8,471 nucleotides of DNA from Burkholderiaceae bacterium (lineage in GTDB: Bacteria; Pseudomonadota; Gammaproteobacteria; Burkholderiales; Burkholderiaceae_C): positions 1 through 8,471 of the forward strand of contig JAIRQU010000153.1 of the NCBI GenBank assembly GCA_031256305.1. The letters run 5' to 3'. The notes under the pieces were generated by a model. That model worked only from the letters and a program-made list of their open reading frames with translations, ran no database searches and was not told the origin of the DNA. Shown here piece by piece: positions 1-5,996 of this stretch; the first letter of the stretch is position 1; every line of letters begins with the position of its first letter. Position numbers and translations under genes: made by a program.

Positions 1-681
1 CGCGGCGGCGATTTCCAATGCCCGCTTGGCGCCAGCCTGCCCTTTCACGTCAGCCAGATCGGGATAGGGCGCGGGTGATGTGCGCAGCGGCGCGGGCCTG
101 GCTTGTGTCCAGCCGTCATCGTGATCGGCGTCAACCCGCGGCGGCGCATCGCCGGGCAGAAAATGCGCCGCCACGTCCAGCAGATGCCGCGCCCGGAATA
201 CCGCCAGACCGGAGGCCAGCGCCGCTTCTTCCGCGCTGCCGGGCGGCAGCACCAGCTTTTCGATGTCCGCCGGATCGGCGCGTGCGCGCCGCAGCGCCGC
301 CGCCATCGCCAGCGCGCCGCGCACCGGGCGCAGTTCGCCGGACAGCGACAGCTCGCCCGCGAATGCCCAGCCAGTCAGCCGCGCCGGGTCAATCTGGCCG
401 CTGGCGGCCAGAATGCCCAGCGCAATCGGCAAGTCAAAGCGCCCTGAATCCTTGGGCAGATCGGCCGGCGCCAGGTTGACGGTAATCCGCTGATTGCCGG
501 GAAACGCCAGGCCGCTGTTGAGGATGGCCGAGCGCACGCGCTCGCGCGCTTCCTTGACCTCGGTTTCGGCCAGCCCGACCAGGGTAAAGCTGGGCAGGCC
601 GCTGGCCAGATGCACCTCGACCGTGACGGCGGGCGCGGCAAGGCCCATCAGGGCGCGGCTGGCGACAAGGCTCAAACTCAT
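1..681 (-). CDS. comM: ComM/YifB family Mg-chelatase-like AAA+ ATPase, N-terminal part (runs off the window)
   Basis: The minus strand reads without a stop from an ATG at 681 down to base 1, giving 227 residues of a protein usually about 500 long. It begins MSLSLVASRALMGL and continues with family hallmarks: GLPSFTLVGLAETEVKEARE near residues 28-47, RVRSAILNSGLAFPGN near 48-63, and VNLAPADLPKDSGRFDLPIA near 68-87. This is the Lon/ChlI-like N-terminal domain. The last 20 residues, DLADVKGQAGAKRALEIAAA, open the AAA+ ATPase domain just before the Walker A motif, which lies outside the window. In other bacteria ComM is a hexameric helicase that promotes branch migration when transformed DNA is integrated, and it acts in the cytoplasm. 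The start is fixed by homology; no clear Shine-Dalgarno site is seen. It is divergent from amtB. In many Burkholderiales, as I recall, glnK and a small ubiK-like gene sit between the two; they are absent here. Confidence 0.95.
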   Translation of the reverse strand, partial: MSLSLVASRALMGLAAPAVTVEVHLASGLPSFTLVGLAETEVKEARERVRSAILNSGLAFPGNQRITVNLAPADLPKDSGRFDLPIALGILAASGQIDPARLTGWAFAGELSLSGELRPVRGALAMAAALRRARADPADIEKLVLPPGSAEEAALASGLAVFRARHLLDVAAHFLPGDAPPRVDADHDDGWTQARPAPLRTSPAPYPDLADVKGQAGAKRALEIAAA

Positions 682-856
682 GATGGGGTGTGTTTGTTCT
701 TGCTGGGCTGTGTTGCGGCGATTGCGGCGTCAATCGGAGGCCGTCATGGCTTGCGTGCGCCGCGTTGTTGCTCTGTCATGGCCATCACGCTGGCGCGGCG
801 CCCTCGCGGGACAGTGGCATGGCTTTATAACTTGCTTGCGCGAACTTCGGCGGGCG

Positions 857-875
857 GCTCAATGTCATGTTGAGC
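857..875. repeat. Inverted repeat upstream of the amtB promoter candidate, possible operator
   Basis: GCTCAA (857-862) and TTGAGC (870-875) are perfect inverted arms around a 7-bp centre, TGTCATG. The site lies about 40 bp upstream of the sigma-54-like element. It does not match the NtrC consensus (GCAC and GTGC half-sites), so any regulator is unknown. Six-base arms can occur by chance. Confidence 0.25.
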
Positions 876-913
876 GAAAGCGTGCGCGACCCCGGAACGA
901 AAACAACGCCAAT

Positions 914-929
914 GGTAAAGTATTTGCAG
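914..929 (+). promoter_or_regulatory. Candidate sigma-54 (-24/-12) promoter for amtB
   Basis: The sequence TGGTAAAGTATTTGCA has the essential GG and GC dinucleotides separated by exactly 10 bases, and its -12 half, TTTGCA, is close to the consensus TTGCA. The -24 half is weaker (TGGTAAA against TGGCACG). It faces amtB and predicts a start near 940, leaving a leader of about 115 nt. Ammonium channel genes in proteobacteria are commonly under NtrC and sigma-54 control, which fits. No clear NtrC site was found upstream, so this is a motif match plus context only. Confidence 0.5.
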
Positions 930-1056
930 GGTTTCATTTCCCGCGTTCAAGGGCCGCGCGCGCCGACGCCGGGACAGATAATCTGCATCCATGCCAAAGC
1001 AACGCGCGAGCCAGGCGCTGCAAGGCAGTCGTTGAGAAAGTAAAACGCTGCGCTTC

Positions 1057-2373
1057 ATGAAACGGCTGTTCTATCCGCTGGGCGGGCTGCTGGCCTTGGC
1101 CTGTACCGCCGCCGCTGCCGCATCGCCGTCCGCGCTCTCGTCCGCGCCGCGCATCGACTCCGGCGATACGGCCTGGATGCTAACCGCCACCATGCTGGTG
1201 ACCCTGATGGCGATTCCCGGCCTGGCCTTGTTCTACGGCGGCCTGGCGCGCGGCAAGAACATGCTCAGCGTGCTGATGCAGGTGTTCATGATCTTCGCGC
1301 TGGTGAGCGTACTGTGGATCGCTTACGGCTATTCGCTGGCCTTTACGGGCAGCGGCAAGATCCTTGGCGGCTGGCACAAGCTGTTCTTGCTGGGCGTAAC
1401 GCAACAGAGCGCCGGCGCGCTGCCCAACGTCCCCGAATACGTGTTCATCGCGTTCCAGGGCGCTTTCGCGGCCATCGCCGTGGCGCTGATCGTCGGCGCG
1501 TATGCCGAGCGCATCCGCTTTGGCGCGGTAATGGTGTTTTCGGCCATCTGGTTCACGCTCAGTTATGTGCCCATCGCGCACATCGTCTGGGGCGGCGGTT
1601 TTTTGACGACCGATGGCGCGCTGGACTTCGCGGGCGGTACCGTGGTACACATCAACGCCGGCATCGCCGGGCTGGTGGGCGCGTATCTACTGGGCAAACG
1701 CATCGGCTTTGGCCGCGAGGCGTTGACGCCGCACAACCTGCCGCTGACCATCATGGGCGCGTCGCTGCTGTGGGTGGGGTGGTTCGGCTTTAACGCCGGC
1801 GCGGCGGGCGCGGCCAATGCGCTGGCGGGTCTGGCGCTGGTCAACACGGTGGCCGCCACCGCCGCCGCCGCGCTGGCCTGGAGCGCGGGCGAATCGCTGC
1901 ACCGGGGCAAGGCATCCACGCTGGGCGCGGCTTCCGGCGCGGTGGCCGGGCTGGTGGCCGCCACGCCCGCGGCGGGTTTTGTCGGCCCGCTGGGCGCCAT
2001 CGTGATTGGCATCTGCGCCGGGCTGGCGTGCCTGTGGGGCGTCAATGGCCTCAAGCGCTTGCTGGGCATGGACGACGCTTTCGACGTATTCGGCGTGCAT
2101 GGCATGGGCGGTATCGTCGGCGCAATCCTGACGGGCGTGTTCGCCGCGCGCGGCCTGGGCGGCACCGGCGGCATGACGCCCGGCGCCTTCAACATGGCAT
2201 GGCAGGTGTGGATTCAAATCAAGAGCGTGCTGGTCACGGTGGCGTGGTCAGGCGCGGCTTCGCTCATTGCCTACAAAATTGCTGATTGGACCTTCGGCCT
2301 GCGCGTGTCCGAGGAAGCCGAGCGCGAGGGTCTGGACATTACCAGCCACGGCGAGACGGCGTATAGCCGGTAA
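1057..2373 (+). CDS. amtB: AmtB-type ammonium channel
   Basis: This 438-aa membrane protein conducts ammonium or ammonia across the inner membrane. A signal peptide covers about residues 1-22 (MKRLFYPLGG then an Ala-rich stretch), followed by eleven hydrophobic segments typical of the trimeric Amt family. Key positions align with E. coli AmtB numbering at a constant offset of 30: Phe133 and Phe137 (periplasmic gate, F103 and F107), Trp178 (W148), Asp190 (D160), the pore histidines His198 and His348 (H168 and H318) and Phe245 (F215). Ala249 stands where E. coli has Ser219, one of the ligands at the outer ammonium site. The C-terminal tail GLRVSEEAEREGLDITSHGE is the conserved cytoplasmic region that GlnK contacts in E. 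coli. The start is the ATG giving a normal signal peptide; no good Shine-Dalgarno site precedes it. No glnK lies on either side. Confidence 0.96.
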   Translation: MKRLFYPLGGLLALACTAAAAASPSALSSAPRIDSGDTAWMLTATMLVTLMAIPGLALFYGGLARGKNMLSVLMQVFMIFALVSVLWIAYGYSLAFTGSGKILGGWHKLFLLGVTQQSAGALPNVPEYVFIAFQGAFAAIAVALIVGAYAERIRFGAVMVFSAIWFTLSYVPIAHIVWGGGFLTTDGALDFAGGTVVHINAGIAGLVGAYLLGKRIGFGREALTPHNLPLTIMGASLLWVGWFGFNAGAAGAANALAGLALVNTVAATAAAALAWSAGESLHRGKASTLGAASGAVAGLVAATPAAGFVGPLGAIVIGICAGLACLWGVNGLKRLLGMDDAFDVFGVHGMGGIVGAILTGVFAARGLGGTGGMTPGAFNMAWQVWIQIKSVLVTVAWSGAASLIAYKIADWTFGLRVSEEAEREGLDITSHGETAYSR

Positions 2374-2422
2374 CGGCGCACCGGGCCAGGAACGGGCCGC
2401 CGCGCACGGTTACGATTGACGC

Positions 2423-3541
2423 ATGGCTACCGTTCTTGACACGCCCGAATCGGCCACCGCCGCCATTGAGTCGCTAGCCGGCAAAGTGCGCCACGCGGCG
2501 CAAAAACGCAGTCCGCTGCGCATCCGCGGCGGCGGCAGCAAGGATTTTTACGGTCAGCGGCTGCAAGGCGATGTGCTGGACATGCGCGCATTTGCGGGCG
2601 TGGTTGAATACGAGCCGAGCGAGCTGGTGATTACGGCGCTGGCCGGTACGCGGCTGCGCGACCTGGCCGAACTGCTGGCCCAGCATAACCAGTACCTGCC
2701 GTTCGACCCGCCGCGCTTTACTTCCAGCGCCACGGCCGGCGGCATGGTGGCCGCCGGACTGTCCGGCCCGGCGCGCGCTAGCGTGGGCGCGGTGCGCGAC
2801 TTCGTGCTGGGCGTGCAGATCATCAACGGGCGCGGCCAGTGGCTCAACTTTGGCGGACAGGTGATGAAGAACGTCGCCGGGTATGACGTCAGCCGCCTGA
2901 TGGCTGGCGCGCTGGGCACGCTGGGCGTGCTGGCGCAGGTCAGCCTGAAGGTGCTGCCCATTCCGCCCGCGGACGCGACGCTGCTGTTCGACCTGTCCGA
3001 AACCAGCGCGCGCCAGCAGATCAACCGCTGGTGCGGCCAGCCGTTGCCGCTGCACGCCAGTTGCTGGTCCGGCGGGGTGCTGGCGGTGCGGCTGCGCGGC
3101 GCGCGGGCGGCGGTGGAGGCGGCGCAACATCAAATGGGCGGCGAGGTCATGGAACCCAACGCCGCCGAGCGCCGCTGGCAGGGACTGCGCGACCAGGCGC
3201 TGCCCTTCTTCCAGCGCGCGGCGGGTCAGGCGCTGTGGCGCATCGGCGTGCCCGATACCGCGCCGCCGCTCAACCTGGGCGCTACGCTGGTGGAGTGGCA
3301 TGGCGCGCAGCGCTGGATCAAGCTGCCGCCCGGTGCCGCGCCGCATGTGCGCGAGGCCGCCGCGCGCGCGGGCGGACACGCCACGCTGTTTCGCGCGGGT
3401 GGCGGCGATGCCGGGCAGGACAACGGCGTGCCGGTCTTTACCCCGCTGACGCAGCCGCTGGCGCGCATCCACGCGGCGCTGAAAAAAGAGTTTGACCCGG
3501 CGGGCATCCTCAATCCGGGACGGCTGTATCCGGCGTTTTAA
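2423..3541 (+). CDS. glcE: Glycolate oxidase FAD-binding subunit GlcE
   Basis: The product has 372 aa, slightly longer than E. coli GlcE (about 350). It is an FAD-binding subunit of glycolate oxidase, which with GlcD and the iron-sulfur subunit GlcF oxidises glycolate to glyoxylate. Visible family features are the N-terminal FAD-domain motif RIRGGGSKDFYG (33-44), TAGGMVAAGLSGPARASVGA (104-123) with VRDFVLGVQIINGRG after it, GGQVMKNVAGYDVSRLMAGA (144-163) followed by LGTLGVLAQVSLKVLP, and a C-terminal EFDPAGILNPGRL (356-368) as in FAD-linked oxidases. It starts 49 bp after amtB and ends 23 bp before mpl, so it could be cotranscribed with either. The notable point is the absence of glcD and glcF on both sides; they must be elsewhere for a working enzyme. 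The C-terminal motif is also found in related FAD oxidases, but the overall pattern best fits GlcE. Confidence 0.9.
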   Translation: MATVLDTPESATAAIESLAGKVRHAAQKRSPLRIRGGGSKDFYGQRLQGDVLDMRAFAGVVEYEPSELVITALAGTRLRDLAELLAQHNQYLPFDPPRFTSSATAGGMVAAGLSGPARASVGAVRDFVLGVQIINGRGQWLNFGGQVMKNVAGYDVSRLMAGALGTLGVLAQVSLKVLPIPPADATLLFDLSETSARQQINRWCGQPLPLHASCWSGGVLAVRLRGARAAVEAAQHQMGGEVMEPNAAERRWQGLRDQALPFFQRAAGQALWRIGVPDTAPPLNLGATLVEWHGAQRWIKLPPGAAPHVREAAARAGGHATLFRAGGGDAGQDNGVPVFTPLTQPLARIHAALKKEFDPAGILNPGRLYPAF

Positions 3542-3564
3542 CCCGCCGGGCTGGAACCTTTTTC

Positions 3565-5079
3565 ATGCACATTCACATCCTGGGCATCTGCGGCACCTTC
3601 ATGGGCGGTCTGGCGGCGCTGGCCAGCCAAGCGGGGCACACCGTCACGGGTTGCGACGCGGGCGTGTATCCGCCCATGAGCGAGCAGTTGCGCGCGCTGG
3701 GCATCGGGCTGATCGAAGGCTACGGCGCGGACCAGCTTGCGTTGCGGCCCGACCTGTACGTGGTCGGCAACGTGGTCAGCCGCACCCGGCTGGCCGATGG
3801 CGCGCCCAAGTTCCCGCTGATGGAAGCCGTCATGGACGCGGGGTTGCCCTACGCCAGCGGCCCGCAGTGGCTGGCTGAACACGTGCTGCAAGGCCGCCAT
3901 GTGATCGCCGTGGCGGGCACGCACGGCAAGACCACCACCACCGCGATGCTGGCGTGGATCCTGGAGCGCGCCGGGCTGACGCCGGGTTTTCTGATCGGCG
4001 GCGTGCCGCTGGGCTTTGACATTTCGGCGCGATTGGGTGGGAACGCTAATTCTTTTTTGAGCGCCGCCGGGCCGTCCCAAGGCGCGAAGGCCCCCTCGGG
4101 GGGCAGCGCACCATGCGCAGCAGGGAAGCGTGGGGGCTTTTTTGTCATCGAGGCCGACGAATACGACACCGCCTTTTTCGACAAGCGCAGCAAGTTCATC
4201 CACTACCGCCCGCGCACGGCGGTATTGAACAACCTGGAATTCGACCACGCCGACATCTTTCCCGACCTGGCGGCCATCGAACGCCAGTTTCACCACCTGG
4301 TGCGCACCGTGCCGCGCGCGGGCCGCATCGTTGTCAACGCCGGCAGCGCGGCGCTGGCGCGCGTGCTGGCGCAAGGCTGCTGGAGCGAACAAGCGCGCTT
4401 TGGCGCAGCGGCGGACGCGGATGTGGACTTTGCGGCGCAAGGCGATCCGGGCGACTTCGCCGTGCTGCAACGCGAGCCGGATGGCTTGCGGGAAGCGGGC
4501 CGTGTGCGCTGGAACCTGACCGGCGCGCACAACCAAATGAACGCGCTGGCGGCCATCGCCGCGGCGCGGCACGCGGGCGTTGATCCGGCGGCGGCCTGCG
4601 CGGCGCTGTCGGCCTTTGCGGGCGTGCGGCGGCGCATGGAAGTGCGCGGCAGCGCGGCGCTGCCCGGTGGCGGCGCGGTCACGGTCTATGACGACTTTGC
4701 GCACCACCCCAGCGCCATCCGCGCCACGGTGGACGGTCTGCGTCAGCGCCTGGACGCGCAGGGCCGCCGCAGCGAGCGCATCCTGGCCGTGTTCGAGCCG
4801 CGCAGCAACACCATGAAGCTGGGCAGCATGAAAGGGCAACTGCCCTGGGCGCTGGAACACGCCGACCTGGCCTTCTGCCATGCCGCCGGGCTGGACTGGG
4901 ACGCCGCCCAGGTCCTCGCGCCGCTGGGCGCGCGTGCACAAGTAGCACACCCTATCGACACGCTGGTCGCGCAAGTCGCCGCCGCCGCGCGCGCGGGTGA
5001 CCACATCCTGTGCATGAGCAACGGCAGCTTTGGCGGCGTACACGGCAAGTTATTGGCGGCGCTGCAAAAACGGGTTTAA
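3565..5079 (+). CDS. mpl: UDP-N-acetylmuramate:L-alanyl-gamma-D-glutamyl-meso-diaminopimelate ligase (Mpl), with 28-residue insert
   Basis: Mpl joins the recycled murein tripeptide to UDP-N-acetylmuramate in the cytoplasm, using ATP. The 504-aa protein shows the Mur ligase layout: N-terminal nucleotide-sugar domain beginning MHIHILGICGTFMGGLAALA, ATP-binding P-loop AGTHGKTTTT (117-126), central-domain motifs FVIEADEYDTAFFDKRSKF (193-211) and LNNLEFDHADIF (221-232), and C-terminal domain with YDDFAHHPSAI (375-385) and EPRSNTMK (411-418). It ends with SNGSFGGVHGKLL. E. coli Mpl is about 457 aa; much of the excess is an insert at residues 165-192, rich in Gly, Ala, Ser and Pro, between SARLGGNANSF and FVIEADEYD. 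At DNA level the insert matches an interspersed repeat (see 4053-4143). Reading frame and all catalytic motifs are kept, so the protein is probably still made, with an extra surface loop. A short GGA lies upstream as a weak ribosome site. Confidence 0.95.
   Translation: MHIHILGICGTFMGGLAALASQAGHTVTGCDAGVYPPMSEQLRALGIGLIEGYGADQLALRPDLYVVGNVVSRTRLADGAPKFPLMEAVMDAGLPYASGPQWLAEHVLQGRHVIAVAGTHGKTTTTAMLAWILERAGLTPGFLIGGVPLGFDISARLGGNANSFLSAAGPSQGAKAPSGGSAPCAAGKRGGFFVIEADEYDTAFFDKRSKFIHYRPRTAVLNNLEFDHADIFPDLAAIERQFHHLVRTVPRAGRIVVNAGSAALARVLAQGCWSEQARFGAAADADVDFAAQGDPGDFAVLQREPDGLREAGRVRWNLTGAHNQMNALAAIAAARHAGVDPAAACAALSAFAGVRRRMEVRGSAALPGGGAVTVYDDFAHHPSAIRATVDGLRQRLDAQGRRSERILAVFEPRSNTMKLGSMKGQLPWALEHADLAFCHAAGLDWDAAQVLAPLGARAQVAHPIDTLVAQVAAAARAGDHILCMSNGSFGGVHGKLLAALQKRV
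4053..4143. repeat. Comamonadaceae-type interspersed stem-loop repeat inserted in-frame in mpl
   Basis: A GC-rich block is bounded by two T6 runs (4053-4058 and 4138-4143), with CTTTTTTG at both ends (4052-4059 and 4137-4144). Inside are three small hairpins: GCGCC 4061-4065 with GGCGC 4081-4085; GCCCCC 4090-4095 with GGGGGC 4099-4104; and GCGCA 4106-4110 with TGCGC 4114-4118. A further GGGGGC (4132-4137) precedes the second T run. I recall the cores GCCGCCGGGCC, CCAAGGCGC and GCCCCCTCGGGGGGC as an abundant, mostly intergenic repeat of Comamonadaceae; this is from memory and was not searched. Removing 84 bp (codons 165-192) restores an ordinary Mpl sequence, NANSFFVIEADEYD, so the insertion length is a multiple of three. 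The exact ends slide within the T runs. Confidence 0.75.
4087..4143 (+). terminator. Terminator-like structure inside the mpl coding sequence
   Basis: GCCCCC (4090-4095) can pair with the distal GGGGGC (4132-4137), extended by A-T pairs at 4087-4088 with 4139-4140, and is followed directly by T6 (4138-4143). This resembles an intrinsic terminator with a long loop. The same GCCCCC can instead pair with the nearer 4099-4104, which would leave the T run unpaired with a stem. Translating ribosomes would normally mask it. Whether it acts as a terminator or attenuator in mpl is unknown. Confidence 0.3.
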
Positions 5080-5080
5080 A
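5053..5080 (+). promoter_or_regulatory. Weak sigma-70 promoter candidate for the island gene pair
   Basis: TTGGCG (5053-5058) and TTTAAA (5075-5080) are separated by 16 bp, each matching four of six consensus bases. The site straddles the end of mpl and would start transcription near 5087, about 20 nt before the first island gene. Readthrough from mpl is an equally good explanation. Confidence 0.2.
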
Positions 5081-5108
5081 AATTTACGCGCATCACGTGG
5101 AAAACACT

Positions 5109-5987
5109 ATGACAAAACAAGTTACTGTCAATTTGTTCGATATTGTACATTCAGATAAAACACAATCACTAACTCAAACACTTGAAACATACGCCAGTCT
5201 TCCCTTAGATCAACGGTGGCGGTCTGATCTGCGGTTGGATATTGTAAAAAACGATCCTGAGAGCCAGCGTCTATTGGAGACTACGGTTTACTGCATGAGC
5301 TTTGCCAAGGGGCGTCCAATAGGTCCAGGACGCCTTAGTCGCGACACTCCTGTAAGGGATGTGGACTTGGGGCCGTCAGAGAATTTTGGCGAAGAGACTG
5401 CGGCTCTTTATATTTCAAACAAGAAATGGTTTCTCGTTCTGCATAATCAGTACGGTATTGGATCTAAGCGCATGGCGGAATATTTCAATGCGCTTGACCC
5501 AGGTAATAGTCTTTTTGACTATGCGCTGTTCCCTCGTATCGATCAAGCTATCCTCAATAAACTTAGTAGCATGAAGAATTTTGTCGAAATCGAGGTTCGG
5601 GCCAATGTCGGGGCATTCGGAGAAACCGAGGATGCTATTGGCGAGTCTGTTGCAGCAGCGGCCAACCAGAGCCGGGCCATGCGTTTGGAGATACGGCTTA
5701 TGGCCAATACGCCTCACAAAAAAACTAATTATCTAGAACATAACAAAGTAATTAAATTTATTCAATCACTTCTCAATAAATCCTCTGCAGGTGTAGACAA
5801 GCTAAAAGTGCATTGTGATGATGAGCGCCTGGACAAAGCTGACCGAATTCTTGACCTCATTGAGCAGAAAATTAACTTACAGTTTTCAACTTCTGAGCTG
5901 CAATTGCTTAATCATCGCCATACCTTTGATTCCAAAATTGCCCTGCTACGAAGGGCCGCACTTCATTGGAATAACACCTTGAACTAG
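5109..5987 (+). CDS. Uncharacterised soluble protein, candidate RexA-like partner of the following membrane protein
   Basis: The product has 292 aa, with no signal peptide and no membrane segment, so it is probably cytoplasmic. I do not recognise a named family with certainty. The start is the ATG at 5109, with GTGGA upstream; an upstream in-frame start would read into mpl. Visible features are an N-terminal strand TKQVTVNLFDIV (2-13), a central block GEETAALYISNKKWFLVLHN (94-113) followed by QYGIGSKRMAEYF, then a strand-like FVEIEVRANVGAF (158-170), and a charged helical C-terminal part with DKADRILDLIEQKI near 242-255. From memory, lambda RexA (279 aa) has the same order: a short strand, a turn, an F/Y-G-x-x-x-S motif, a helix, then a K/R-x-E-x-like strand. 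Next to a four-segment membrane protein, this suggests a RexA-like sensor. No catalytic motif is evident, and the link is an inference, not a demonstrated homology. Codon use and low G+C differ from the flanking genes. Confidence 0.85.
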   Translation: MTKQVTVNLFDIVHSDKTQSLTQTLETYASLPLDQRWRSDLRLDIVKNDPESQRLLETTVYCMSFAKGRPIGPGRLSRDTPVRDVDLGPSENFGEETAALYISNKKWFLVLHNQYGIGSKRMAEYFNALDPGNSLFDYALFPRIDQAILNKLSSMKNFVEIEVRANVGAFGETEDAIGESVAAAANQSRAMRLEIRLMANTPHKKTNYLEHNKVIKFIQSLLNKSSAGVDKLKVHCDDERLDKADRILDLIEQKINLQFSTSELQLLNHRHTFDSKIALLRRAALHWNNTLN

Positions 5988-5996
5988 GGTGGTTTG

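Larger units (their letters stand above)
682..1056. other. Divergent intergenic region between comM and amtB
   Basis: This is 375 bp between two outward-facing genes. Neither strand holds a reading frame that looks like a real protein. In particular there is no recognisable P-II (glnK) or UbiK-like gene, which I expected from the usual gene order. The stretch around 810-945 is more AT-rich than the genes. It contains a sigma-54-type promoter candidate (914-929) and an inverted repeat (857-875). I found no convincing minus-strand promoter for comM. Confidence 0.7.

Noticed and set aside
825..850. TGGCATGG near TTGC as a second sigma-54 site
   Set aside because: The distance from GG to GC is not 10 bases, so the spacing required by sigma-54 is not met.
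825..1058. A 77-codon minus-strand frame upstream of comM, checked as a possible UbiK-like gene
   Set aside because: The translation has no coiled-coil heptads or UbiK-like sequence and has scattered Cys and Arg; the region is better explained as regulatory DNA.
494..1060. A 188-codon plus-strand frame from inside comM through the intergenic region
   Set aside because: It overlaps comM antisense, is rich in Arg and Ala, and shows no recognisable domain.
2365..2422. Hairpin CCGGT/ACCGG at the amtB stop and the repeated CGGGCC as a terminator
   Set aside because: The stem is only five pairs and no T run follows, so it is not a convincing intrinsic terminator.
3538..5043. A 501-codon open frame on the minus strand across mpl
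   Set aside because: It is an antisense shadow of mpl in very GC-rich DNA; its translation is rich in Arg, Ala, His and Gln with no family pattern, while the plus strand encodes a complete Mpl.
5010..5108. Upstream in-frame start at 5010 for the first island gene
   Set aside because: It would add 33 residues translated from the end of mpl in another frame; the ATG at 5109 has a ribosome site and lies at the composition switch.
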